Origin: Corydoras sp. C115
Taxonomy: Eukaryota; Chordata; Actinopteri; Siluriformes; Callichthyidae
Assembly: GCA_019802505.1 (NCBI GenBank)
Contig: JAFMOC010000238.1
Coordinates: 143,501 to 207,500 of the forward strand
Length of the DNA: 64,000 nucleotides
Direction: 5' to 3'
Each line of letters begins with the position of its first letter. Within the stretch, counting starts at the first letter, position 1. This document shows, piece after piece, positions 53,577 to 63,269 of the stretch. The notes beneath the pieces were generated by a model. It saw nothing but the letters and a program-made list of their open reading frames with translations, made no database searches and was not told the origin of the DNA. A program made the position numbers and the translations under genes.

Positions 53577-54719
53577 CTTTAGATTTCGTTCCTCTCGGTG
53601 CAGTTTCTGAAGTAAAAAACCCGTGTGTATGTGTAAGTCTTATTTTCATTCTTTATATTTAATTCCTAACCTGCTCATGGACCTCCTGCAGGCTGGAGAC
53701 ACTCAGTCCGAGGGCCGAATGAGGCCCGTGGGCCATATCATGCCCCGGTCTGTATTTGCTGGACTAGTGTTTTTATACCCGAGCTGTGAGCCCTGGTGGA
53801 ACTGAAGGAGGTGTTTGATTCATCATCGTGGTCCGAGCCTCTGACTGAATGTCCTATCCCATCACTCTTACAGAAGCTCTATTGCTCTGCAGATTCTCAC
53901 CGACGTCCCGTTTCCATTACACGCCGTCGTTTTGCAGACGGTTGTGCAGTCATCAGCTGAACTGCAGTATTATAAAATCGGACCTCTGCCGATACGATCC
54001 CGAGCCTTAATGTCCCCTCGTCCTCCGAACGCTTAGCGTCCGTCTCGTGGACCGAGCTCGGGAGATCATTCCAGCGTCGAGCACCGATAAAAGATCCGTG
54101 AATTGGAGGGCGATTTGGCGGCGCGATGAGACGGAGGAACCCGACTGCAATCACCTCGGCGTCTCGGTGAGTGAGCGGCGTGGACAATGAGACGGAGGTG
54201 GGACGGGGACGATCCAGAGATGGTCCTGAAGGTCCGCGTCAGGACCGTGTGATCAGCTATGGGACACTAACGAAAAAAGCTGTGAGTTGTGAATGTTTGT
54301 TTGAGATTTTAAAAAAATTTTATGTTCCCATTAGGGGGCGCCACGCCAATAAGGAGGTTTATTCGCCAAACGGCATGTAACATCCGACACCCCTTCCTAT
54401 CCCAGCCTTCAGATCAAACGCTATGAGTGCAACGACGCGTACAACCTCAAAGATTCGGACCAATGAGCCAACAACCGGAGAACAAACCCATGAGTCTCCA
54501 GGAGGACGTGATGGAACAGCGTTCTCCCCTCAGTGGAAATCAAAGCCAGGACATGCTGTGAGGCACCAGCATGTCTCCCAAATATCAAGACGTGTATCAG
54601 TTCATCAGTGGTTGCTTTGATGTTTATGATGTGTAAAGTCCAGATGGAGAACGTGTTCTTCAAACATCTGGAACACATGAACGCTCCACAGATCTGCTTC
54701 TGAAATGTTTTTTTTTCCC
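53577..54719. other. unique sequence, no gene recognised
   Basis: GGCCGAATGAGGCCCGTGGG at 53712 and a minus-strand frame containing GARRWNDLPSSV (53980-54090), reminiscent of retroelement ORF ends, hint at old mobile DNA. No firm call is possible. Confidence 0.3.
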
Positions 54720-54721
54720 AG

Positions 54722-55077
54722 CCCGCCGTCTGCGCATCGTCATCCGCCGCGGTGAGCGAGGCGAAGTGGAGGTCAGGAAGCCCGGGAAACCTGACAGATC
54801 TCAGAGGAACGTCGGATCACGGAGCAGAGAGCGGATCCAATTAGGACCCGTTCTACCTCCGACCGGCCCGCCGGCCCGGAACCGGACCCGAGACGCCGTC
54901 ACCCGCAGACGCAGAGCTGCCGTCAGAACCGTTAAGAAAGGTCACGCCGGAGCCGACGCCCCTCTGAGAACCCTGAAGGAGGCGAGGGAGAGCAGGAGAA
55001 CCCGGAACCTGGACACGGTGCGTGGACATCACTCATGGATTCCGCGGCTGATGGACGAGGCGCCTCGACGGCCGACT
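54722..55077 (+). other. weak exon-like segment, Arg-rich
   Basis: A strong acceptor (T10 then CCCAG) at 54709-54721 is followed by an open frame RRLRIVIRRGERGEVEVRKP continuing Arg/Pro-rich to a possible donor ACG|GTGCGT at 55017. A second donor, GCG|GTGAGC, at 54751 would make a 30-nt exon. The composition is biased and no family is recognised. Confidence 0.2.
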
Positions 55078-55104
55078 TCTTTTTTCTTTTTTTTTTTTTT
55101 TTTT
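55078..55104. repeat. T-rich run
   Basis: TTTTTTCTTTTTTTTTTTTT. Confidence 0.9.
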
Positions 55105-55194
55105 CAATTTCAAAAGTGACTTTTTGAGTCGCAGAACTTTTCCCTCGAGAGTTTTTGGCTGAATATCAAAGAAAAAAAGTTAACATCTGGGTGT

Positions 55195-55659
55195 AGATGC
55201 TGAGGTTTAGTATGTTCTCCTCTCAGCGCTGGCGATTCCTGGTTCGAATCCCCATTTGGGTGGAGTTTGCATGTTCTCCCCGTGTCCACATGAGTTTCCT
55301 TGGGGTTCTGCGGTTTCTCCCCACAGTCCAAAAATATGTATTCAAGGTGAATCTGAGGTGGGGAATTTGAGGTGGGGAGTGGTAGCTCAGTGGTTAGGGC
55401 GTTGGGCTATCAATCTGAAGGTTGGCGGTTCAAATCCCCCTGAAGTTACCAGTGTGGCTCCTTGAGCAAGACCCTTAACCCTCATTGCTCCAGGGTTGTT
55501 GTGATGAACCCTGTTCTCACCTTGTAAGTCGCTTTGGATAAAAGCGTCCAATAAATGACCAAATGTAATGTAAATGAATCGAATGCTCTGAAATTGCCCC
55601 GTATAGAGTGTATGTGTGAGTGAGTGTGCGTCCAGTGATGGATTGGCGTCCTGTCCTGG

Positions 55660-55664
<5 letters not shown>
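55195..55664 (+). mobile_element. DANA/mermaid-like SINE split by an L2-tailed SINE
   Basis: The 5' part (55195-55354) ends TTCAAGGTGAATC and the 3' part (55572-55664) resumes AATCGAATGCTCTGAAATTG. The tail is replaced by (TA)n. Confidence 0.85.
55360..55575 (+). mobile_element. tRNA-derived SINE with L2-like tail, best copy in window
   Basis: GTGGTAGCTCAGTGGTTAGG (A box), GCGGTTCAAATCCCC (B box), GACCCTTAACCCTCATTGCT, then GTCGCTTTGGATAAAAGCGT and AAATGTAATGTAAATG tail. The duplicated TGAATC on both sides marks the insertion. Confidence 0.85.

Positions 55665-55731
<67 letters not shown>
55663..55731. repeat. (TA)n microsatellite
   Basis: About 34 units, followed by T-rich sequence. Confidence 0.95.
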
Positions 55732-55735
<4 letters not shown>

Positions 55736-56047
55736 ATTTTTTTTTTTATTTTTTTTTTTTTGGATGTCATTGTTTTTATTGATAAATGCAGCTCTTTGAA
55801 TGTTTCTGCTGATGATGTCACAATGATCAGTTCTGTACGTCACACCCTCATTATGTCACATCCCATAATCCCCCACCGCACAGACGGGAGCGTCCGCTCA
55901 ACCGCCGGCGAGTAAAGAAAACTCCACAGCGTAAAAAGAAGTGTTTTTTATTGATCAGTCGATCAGATTCTATAAATATTTTATTTAATATTAAATTTTT
56001 AATAGTTTTATTAAATATAGTTTTAATGCTCCATCACATTTGTTTCA
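55736..56047. other. AT-rich unique sequence, nothing recognised
   Basis: No gene or dispersed repeat is seen. Confidence 0.4.
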
Positions 56048-56772
56048 GTGGCGCAGTGGAGAACCGGCGGTTGGCGGTGGAGAAGCAGCGGTGGAGAAGC
56101 GGGGGTCGGCGGTTGGAGAAGCGGGGGTCGGCGGTGGAGGACCGGCGGATGGAGAAGCGGGGGTCGGCGGTGGGGGGACGGCGGTTGGAGAAGCGGGGGG
56201 GCGGTGGTTGGAGAAGCGGGGGTCGGCGGTTGGAGAAGCGGCGGTCGGCGGTGGAGAAGCAGGGGTCGGCGATTGGAGAAGCGGGGGTCGGCGGTGGAGG
56301 ACCGGCGGTTGGAGAAGCGGGGGTCGGCGGTTGGAGAAGCGGGGGTCGGCGGTTGGAGAAGCGGCGGTCGGCGGTGGAGAAGCGGAGGTCGGCGGTTGGA
56401 GAAGCGGGGGTCGGCGGTGGAGAAGCGGAGGTCGGCGGTTGGTGAAGCGGGGGTCGGCGGTTGGAGAAGCGGGGGTCGGCGGTTGGAGAAGCGGGGGTCG
56501 GCGGTTGGAGAAGCGGGGGTCGGCGGGTGGAGAAGCGGAGGTCGGCGGTTGGAGAAGCGGGGGTCGGCGGTGGAGAAGCGGGGGTCGGCGGTTGGAGAAG
56601 CGGGGGTCGGCGGTTGGAGAAGCGGGGGTCGGCGGTTGGAGAAGCGGGGGTCGGCGGTTGGAGAAGCGGGGGTCGGCGGGTGGAGAAGCGGAGGTCGGCG
56701 GTTGGAGAAGCGGGGGTCGGCGGGTGGAGAAGCGGAGGTCGGCGGTTGGAGAAGCGGGGGTCGGCGGTGGTT
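56048..56772. repeat. 22-bp minisatellite GCGGGGGTCGGCGGTTGGAGAA, about 33 units
   Basis: Units of 21-23 bp vary at GGGGGTC/GGCGGTC/GGAGGTC. Because 22 is not a multiple of three and the unit lacks stops, all plus frames stay open, giving spurious frames up to 464 codons. Confidence 0.95.
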
Positions 56773-56944
56773 TATCTGCAGTGGGAGTTCTGAACGCTGA
56801 TCAGATTCCGATGGGTTTCATTTTTTTCTCTGGAGGCAAATTTAATAAATTACATCATAAAGAGTCAAATCAGAGAGAAAATCCATCCCCACTGTCGCTA
56901 CGGCCAACACGCCACAAACAAGAGCTTAACCTCAGTCTGAACCC

Positions 56945-57092
56945 GCGAGAGAGAGAGAGGGGTGGGCAGAGAGAGAGAGAGAGAGAGAGAGGGGTGGGCA
57001 GCGAGAGAGAGAGAGAGAGAGAGAGGTGGGCAGCGAGAGAGAGAGAGAGAGAGGGGTGGGCAGCGAGAGAGAGAGAGAGAGAGAGAGGGGTG

Positions 57093-57127
<35 letters not shown>

Positions 57128-57130
57128 GGG

Positions 57131-57165
<35 letters not shown>

Positions 57166-57372
57166 GGGCAGCAATAGAGAGAGAGGAGTGGGCAGAGAGA
57201 GAGAGGGAGGGGTGGGCAGCGAGAGAGAGAGAGAGAGAGAGAGAGGGGTGGGCAGCGAGAGAGAGAGAGAGAGAGAGAGGTGGGCAGCAAGAGAGAGAGA
57301 GAGAGAGAGAGAGGTGGGCAGCAAGAGAGAGAGAGAGAGAGAGAGGGGTGGGCAGCGAGAGAGAGAGAGACA
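56945..57372. repeat. purine minisatellite (GA)nGGGGTGGGCAGC
   Basis: About 14 units of 25-40 bp in which GGTGGGCAG is constant and the GA stretch varies. Confidence 0.95.
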
Positions 57373-57900
57373 TCGTCAAACGAGATAAATACAAAGGCGA
57401 CAGAAAGAGTCAGAGAACCGCGAGAGTGAAATGATACGAGAGACGGAGGAATTAAGACATCGAGAAAAAGAGAGAGAGAGACAAAAAGATGCAACGTATG
57501 TCATTAAAGAGAGAGAAACTATAAAAAACAGAAAGAGTAAAAGAAATTGAGAGACATCAAAAAGAGAGACAGAGTGCGAGAGAGACAAAGCACGACCGGG
57601 AGAGAGAGAGAGAGAGAGAGACACAAAAGACAAATGCAAAGACGACAGTAAGAGAAAAAAGAGAGAGAGAGGAACGCAACGTGAGAATGTGACGTGAGAA
57701 TGCGATAGGAAGGAATGAGGACGTAACAGACTGAGCGAGTGAGAGAGTAAGAGAAATGTAAATGCAACGCATGAGAGAGAGAGAGAGTTAAAGAGTGATA
57801 CTATAAAAAACAACAGAAGACAGAGAGAGACAAAAGCATTAAACTAAACGAGAGAGAGAGAGAGAGAGAGACGGTCGGGCGAGAGAGAGACGTTTGAGTG
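57373..57900. repeat. degenerate GA-rich tract
   Basis: GAGAGAGA blocks separated by short unique words (GACAAAAAGATGCAACG, AACGCAACGTGAGAATG). Shadow frames on the minus strand are Ser/Leu-rich. Confidence 0.85.
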
Positions 57901-58039
57901 AGACTAACACATGAGCAGGAGAACATGCCAAACATCATTTGGTGGGGGGGGGGTGATGTTTTTGGCAGCGGCGTCTGATTTACAGATTGTGTTATTGATC
58001 CTGATCATCAGTGATGGAGTGACTGATCGGAGAACCGAG

Positions 58040-58450
58040 GAATGGGGACCGAGAACCAGACGGGTTCCAGAACCAGATGAGTTCCAGAAGTAGACGGGTT
58101 ACGGAACCAGAACCAAACTGGTTACAGAACCAGATGGGTTCCAGAACCAGAACCAGACGGGTTAAAGAACCAGAACCAGATGGGTTCCAGAACCAGACGG
58201 GTTACAGGACCAGAACAAGATGAGTTCCAGAACCAGACAGGTTACAGAACCAGAACCAGATGGGTTCCAGAACCAGACGGGTTACGGAACCAGATGGGTT
58301 ACAGAACGTAACCAGAACCAGATGGGTTACAGAACGGAACCAGAACCAGGCGGGTTCCAGAACGGAACCAGAACCAGACGGGTTACGGAACCAGAACCAG
58401 ATGGGTTCCAGAACAGAACCAGAACCAGACAGGTTCCAGAACGGAACTGT
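58040..58450. repeat. minisatellite CCAGAACCAGACGGGTTACA
   Basis: About 15-18 copies of a composite unit of CAGAACCAGA and TGGGTT(C/A)CAGAA. Gln/Thr/Arg-rich frames over it are artefacts. Confidence 0.9.
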
Positions 58451-59229
58451 GGAACTGAGTCTGTTTGTAGGATAAACCTGGGATCAGGTTACTATACGGA
58501 ACGTTCCCGGGCCGGACGGCAAGTCCAAACGGGTCTCAGTGTGGCGAGGCGGAGGCGAGGGGGGGGGGGTGTGGAGAACGTGCGTCGGTGAATCGATGGT
58601 GCAGACAGACACGGCGAGCTCCGGTTCCGTCCTCGCCGGTGTAATTGAAACTTCTCTGGCCGCCGCCGCCGTCGGGTTTGCTGTGCGGTGATCTAATCTG
58701 AGACGCCGTCAGCACAATTGCCCCCCCCTCACCCCCCCCCCCCGCCCCCGACTCAGCGAGCGCGCTAACCTCATCACGGAGGAGCCGCAGGACGCTCGCG
58801 CCGCGGCCCGGCGTCGCTGTGGATAACGTCTTTACGGGTTCCCCGTTCCGCTCCGAGCGACGCAATTAGAACGACGGCGGCGAAACACGACCTTCACTTA
58901 CGGCGCCGATGTCACAACAGGGACGCGCTCGATCCGTCACAGCCAATCACGAGCGGCCGTGAGCTCAGGTCCACAGGAGGCGTGTGCGGCTGAGGAGGTT
59001 CTCAGTACGGTGGAGGCGCGACCGTTAGGGGACTAACAGAACGGAACGGTAGAACTACGAAACCCCACCTGTATGAGGAGGTGGCGCGGAGCAGATGGAG
59101 AACGGGTGTGGAAGGTGACCTCCCACTTTCAACTTCCACCAATGCAAACTCTGTGGTCAGGGGGAGGCGGGACTTACCTCGTGCTGGCGCCTAATAAAGA
59201 GAGATGTCGGGGTAATTACGTTTGTCGTG
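58451..59229. other. unique CpG-rich sequence with possible conserved block
   Basis: 58635-58725 (GTGTAATTGAAACTTCTCTG, GTGATCTAATCTGAGACG, CAGCACAATTGC) may be conserved non-coding DNA. C-runs at 58722-58748. No gene is seen. Confidence 0.3.
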
Positions 59230-59236
59230 ATGTAGT

Positions 59237-59284
59237 GGGGGGGGGGGTGGTGGTGGGGTGGGTGGGTGGGTGGGGGGGGGGTAT
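59237..59284 (+). other. G-quadruplex-prone tract
   Basis: Ten G, then GGTGGTGGGGTGGGTGGGTG and another ten-G run. It holds more than four G3+ blocks with single-base loops. Confidence 0.8.
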
Positions 59285-59519
59285 CCAGCCGACAGCTGCG
59301 AGTGCAGATGCTATCGGAGCCCTCCGCCCGTCGCAGTGAAGCCGGAGCGGGGCATTTAAACGGGTGACAGCTGCTCGCCGATAATCCGTTCCATTACAAC
59401 GCGAGACGGGTGGAGAACGTTCCGTCCGGCGGTGCGGGGTGCAGCGCGCGGTTCTTACCTCGTAGACTGATGTCATTAAGATTCTAAAGTTTTATCTTTA
59501 GTAATAATGTGAACACGCT

Positions 59520-59622
59520 CGCACACACACACACACACTCACACACACACACACTCTCACACTCTCACACACACACACACTCTCACACACACACACACAC
59601 ACACACTCACACTCACACACAC
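59520..59622. repeat. (AC)n array with TC interruptions
   Basis: ACACACTCACACAC-type, compound. Confidence 0.95.
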
Positions 59623-59861
59623 ATCTGACAGAAGAATTAAGACTCGGCGGGTTTAAGCGAGCTCGCCTCTGTTTGGTGTTTTTGGCGTCGGCTCCTCGTT
59701 AATAATTAAAAGATTTTTTCTGATTAAAAGCGACGAACGCGTTCAGCGCAGCGGCCATGTTTTATTCAGCCGCCTCACTAACGCCGTGCGACTCCACAGG
59801 TGGTGCAGCGCGACCTCCAACCGTTTCACATCATCACCTTTAAAAACACATGAAACGCTCC

Positions 59862-60800
59862 GGATGGAGGTGATGGAGGTGGAGTTGATTGAGTTGATGT
59901 TGGTAAGGGTGATGGAGTTGATTGAGTTGATTTAATTTGGAGCTGATGAAGGTGGAGTTGGTAAGGGTGATGAAGTTGATTGAGTTGATGTTGATAAGGA
60001 TGATGGAGTTGATGGACTTGATGGAGGTGATGGAGTTAATGGAGGTGGAGTTGATTTAATATGGAGTTGATTGAGTTGATGGGGTGATGGAGGTGGTGTT
60101 GATAAGGGTGATGGAGTTGATGGAGGTGGACTTAATGGAGGTGGTGTTGATGGGGTGATGGAGGTAGTGTTGATAAGGGTGATGAAGTTGATGGAGGTGG
60201 AGTTGATGGTGATGGAGTTGATAGAGATAGAGTTGATGGAGGTGGAGTTGATGGAGATGGAGTTCATGGTGATGGAGTTGATGGAGGTGGAGTTGATGGT
60301 GATGGAGTTGATAGAGATAGAGTTGATGGAGGTGGAGTTGATGGAGATGGAGTTCATGGTGATGGAGTTGATGGAGGTGGAGTTGATGGTGATGGAGTTG
60401 ATAGAGATAGAGTTGATGGAGGTGGAGTTGGTGGAGATGGAGTTCATGGTGATGGAGTTCATGGTGATGGAGTTGATGGTGATGGAGTTGATGGTGATGG
60501 AGTTGATAGAGATGAAGTTGATGGAGGTGGAGTTGATGGAGATGGAGTTCATGGTGATGGAGTTGATGGAGGTGGATTTGATAAGGGTGAAGGAGGTGGA
60601 TTTGATAAGGGTGATGGAGGTGATGGACTTAATGGAGGTGGAGCTGATAAGGTTGATGGAGCTGATGAAGGTGGAGTTGATGGAGATGGAGTTGATGGAG
60701 GTGGATTTGATAAGGGTGATGGAGGTGATGGACTTAATGGAGGTGGAGTTGATGGAGGTGGAGCTGATGGAGGTGGAGCTGATGAGGTTAATGGAGATTT
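59862..60800. repeat. GATGGAGTTGATGGAGGTG minisatellite with 90-bp higher-order unit
   Basis: The basic period is 9 or 18 bp (GATGGAGTT / GATGGAGGTGGAGTT). A 90-bp block starting at 60205, 60295 and 60385 is repeated three times. All periods are multiples of three, so frames of 206-230 codons stay open on both strands. Confidence 0.95.
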
Positions 60801-61732
60801 TGCCTCCGTCACCTCCACCCTGTGGGGGTTCTGAGGTGGAACTCTAAAAGCTGCTTTGAGAAATTAACTTTAATAAAAGGTTCTAAATAAAGTGGTTATG
60901 TAACGAGACGTGTTCATTAACTGCCGACTCGTTTAAAGGTGAAAGTGCGTCGGCTTTCCGGCGGCGGCTCGACGTGAGCCGCGTGTTCCGTCGTCCCGCT
61001 GCGTTTCCGAGAACGCCGTTACTCAGCGGTTCTGCGCGGCGGCTGATAAATAAAACATTTGGTCTCTGATGGCGCAGATTGAGAGCGCGCTGACGGAGGC
61101 GGTTAATACGGAACGCTGACTTCATAAATTCTGTTAATCTGACAGCTTCCACGCTCCAAACCACTTCATCCGAGTGCCGGGAGGAGACCCCCGGGGACCC
61201 CGGCCCTCGGAACGCTTCAGGAGCAGATTTAAATACCTCTGCACACAGTGGGCGGGGCATCCATCATAGAAACGGGTTCCTAACGGTCATCGGCTGCGGG
61301 AATTAAGCCTTAAAAAAACACGAGGATTAAAGGCGTTTATGTTGGGATTATGATGCAGGTGGAGCGTCGATCGATTAACCAATCGATCGAGACTTTAAAC
61401 CCCGGGCCCTTCAGCGAGGCCCTTAAACCTCGTCCAGAAGAGCGTTCGTGAGATCAGACACCGATGGATTAGATGAACCCGACTCACCCTCTCGGGTTTA
61501 ACTTAATCCCGAAGCTGTGAGACTGCGGATGAGATCAGGACTACATGCTGGAACTAAACATGGACTTCCACAAAAAGGTTCCCACAAAGGTTCCCGTAAA
61601 GGGAACCAACGACGCCCCAATTTAATAATTAAGAGGTGCGTCCCAATACTTTAGTTCCTATAATCAACACGAAAGATGGAGCTTGTCCTGAAGTAACGTT
61701 CCAGTCTTTCATCTTCTGAAGGTTCTTTAAAG
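60801..61732. other. unique sequence, nothing recognised
   Basis: A 125-codon minus-strand frame (60883-61260) has no recognisable domain. GGGCCCTTCAGCGAGGCCC at 61385 resembles part of the L2-tailed SINE. Confidence 0.35.
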
Positions 61733-62066
61733 GGGGCGGCATGGTGGCTTAGTGATTGGCATGTTCTCCTCTCAGCGCTGGGGACTCCCGGTTCGAATCC
61801 CCATGTGGGTGGAGTTTCCATGTCCTCCCTGTGTCCGCGTGGGTTTCCTCCCACAGTCCAAAAACATAGATTAAGTCAATTGAATTCTCCAAATTGCCCC
61901 ATATAGTGTGTCTGTGTGAGTGTGTGTGTGTCCAGCGATGGATTGGCGTCCTGTCCTGGGTGTATCTGCCCAGCGCCCTGAAACGTTCTCCCCTGGATGG
62001 GCATGGGGAACCCCCCCCTCACGACCCCCCTAGTAGAGTATTATAAGGAAGATGATGGATGGATTG
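61733..62066 (+). mobile_element. DANA/mermaid-like SINE, full length
   Basis: GGGGCGGCATGGTGGCTTAG to GAAGATGATGGATGGATTG. Confidence 0.95.
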
Positions 62067-62077
62067 CTTCGTTAATG

Positions 62078-62385
62078 AGGGCGGCACGGTGGCTTAGTGG
62101 TTTAGCATGTTCTCCTCTCAGTGCTAGGGATTCCCGGTTCAGGGTGGAGTTTCCATGTTCTGCCTGTATCCGCGTGGGTTTCCTCCGGGTTCTCCGGTTT
62201 CCTCCCACAGTCCAAAAACATGGAGCAAGTCAATTGAGTTCTCCAAATTGCCCCATATAGAGTGTGTGTGTGTGTGTGTGAGTGTGTGTCCAGTGATAGA
62301 TTGCCCCCGTCCTGGGTGTATCTGCCCAGCGCCCGAGACGTTCTCCCCTTGATGGGCATGGGGAACCCCCCCCCCGTAATGATTC
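62078..62385 (+). mobile_element. DANA/mermaid-like SINE, tail truncated
   Basis: AGGGCGGCACGGTGGCTTAG to ATGGGGAACCCCCC. The B box is partly deleted (CCCGGTTCAGGGTGG). Confidence 0.9.
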
Positions 62386-62818
62386 TTTACTGAATGAATT
62401 TAAAGGTCTGAATTTAAAGGTCTGGATTCAGAGTCGTGGCTCTTTAAGCTCCGAACCATTTTAACAATAAACAGTTTATTACTTTTTTTTTTTTTTTTTT
62501 AAATAATTATTTTCAGTAAAAGATAAAAAGCAATAAGTGTTTTGTTTATAATTTACCTGAAACTAATTTCCTCAGAACGCAATTTCACCTAATCGTCCGA
62601 TAAATCAGTGACGACGCAGCGGCTCGGGCCGCACACGCTCCGCCGAGGCCGGGTCTGCGGTGCAGCAGCGCCCTCATGTGGTCACCTGCGGGAGCGCGGG
62701 CGAGATTCCATAAAATCCAAGCATGAAGTTCATCATTGAGTTCAAAACATAATTAAAAATAATTAACGAACAAACATTTTAAACGACGCTCACGCGAGAA
62801 AGACGTTGATTCAATGTT
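62386..62818. other. intergenic sequence downstream of mtg2
   Basis: A T18 run at 62484-62501 and a short duplicated AATTTAAAGGTCTG (62397-62424). GCAGCGCCCTCATGTGGTC at 62664 is a word common in fish repeats. Nothing coding is seen. Confidence 0.4.
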
Positions 62819-62824
62819 TTTAAT
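62819..62824 (-). terminator. possible polyadenylation signal of mtg2 (ATTAAA)
   Basis: ATTAAA lies on the minus strand 63 nt downstream of the mtg2 stop codon, with AT-rich sequence around it. A short 3' UTR would result. This is the closest hexamer of this kind to the stop. It is a positional inference only. Confidence 0.4.
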
Positions 62825-62886
62825 AAATAATTTTTACACCCGCGACGGGGCGGAACCGCTCGGGTACCGGATCTGCCGGCGAGGCT

Positions 62887-63269
62887 TCACCAGTGCATCA
62901 TGTCGTGGCGGTCCTGGGCGTGTCCGTCGTACAGCGCCCTCAGGTGGTCGATCAGCTCCTCGACGTTGTCCCCGGTCAGAGCGGAGACGGGGATGACCCT
63001 CGTCCGCGTCCGCCTCCTCAGTTCCCGCAGTTTCTCGGCGGCGCCGCCCAGGTCCATTTTGTTGGCCACGACGGCGCGCGGCCGACGGGATAGGTCCGGT
63101 TCGTACTGGTCCAGCTCGAAGCGCAGACACTGCAGCTCGTCCCACGGCTGCGCAGACGACATGTCCAGCACGAAGAGCAGGAACCGACAACGCTCGATGT
63201 GCCGCAGGAAAGAGAGACCCAGACCCCGGTTCAGGTGAGCGCCGCGGATTATACCCGGAATATCAGCCA
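62887..63269 (-). CDS. mtg2: mtg2, last coding exon (mitochondrial ribosome-associated GTPase 2), partial gene
   Basis: This exon encodes the C-terminal half of the G domain of an Obg-family GTPase. In vertebrates MTG2 (Obg-like, GTPBP5) acts in mitochondria on the large mitoribosomal subunit during its assembly. The translation begins (V)ADIPGIIRGAH with the Obg-type G3 motif DxPG, followed by RGLGLSFLRHIERCRFLLFV, the G4 motif NKMD (in VVANKMDLGG) and the G5-like VSALTGDN. It ends LYDGHAQDRHDMMHW and a TGA stop at 62887-62889. G1 (P-loop) and G2 are absent and must lie on exons beyond the right edge. The GTG at 63268-63270 is not a start codon: the reading frame enters from a CAG acceptor at 63270-63272, which splits a valine codon G|TG. 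GTPBP10, the other mitochondrial Obg protein, is less likely because the RGAH, HIERCRFLLF and short C-terminal tail fit MTG2 better. Third codon positions are G/C-rich. Confidence 0.9.

Noticed and set aside
55373..55445. tRNA gene-like sequence with A and B boxes
   Set aside because: It is the head of an L2-tailed SINE. The same boxes recur in dispersed copies and there is no intact cloverleaf with acceptor-stem pairing.
56040..57434. 464-codon and 250-codon open frames, Glu/Arg/Gly-rich
   Set aside because: They run across a 22-bp minisatellite and then GA repeats. Several frames stay open at once because the unit lacks stops. No start context or splice sites are present.
56870..57813. Ser/Leu-rich minus-strand frames to 198 codons
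   Set aside because: Complement of the GA-rich tract. No real coding signal.
59932..60847. Open frames of 206 and 230 codons on opposite strands
   Set aside because: They are the translation of the GATGGAGTT minisatellite with period divisible by three. Low-complexity peptide only.
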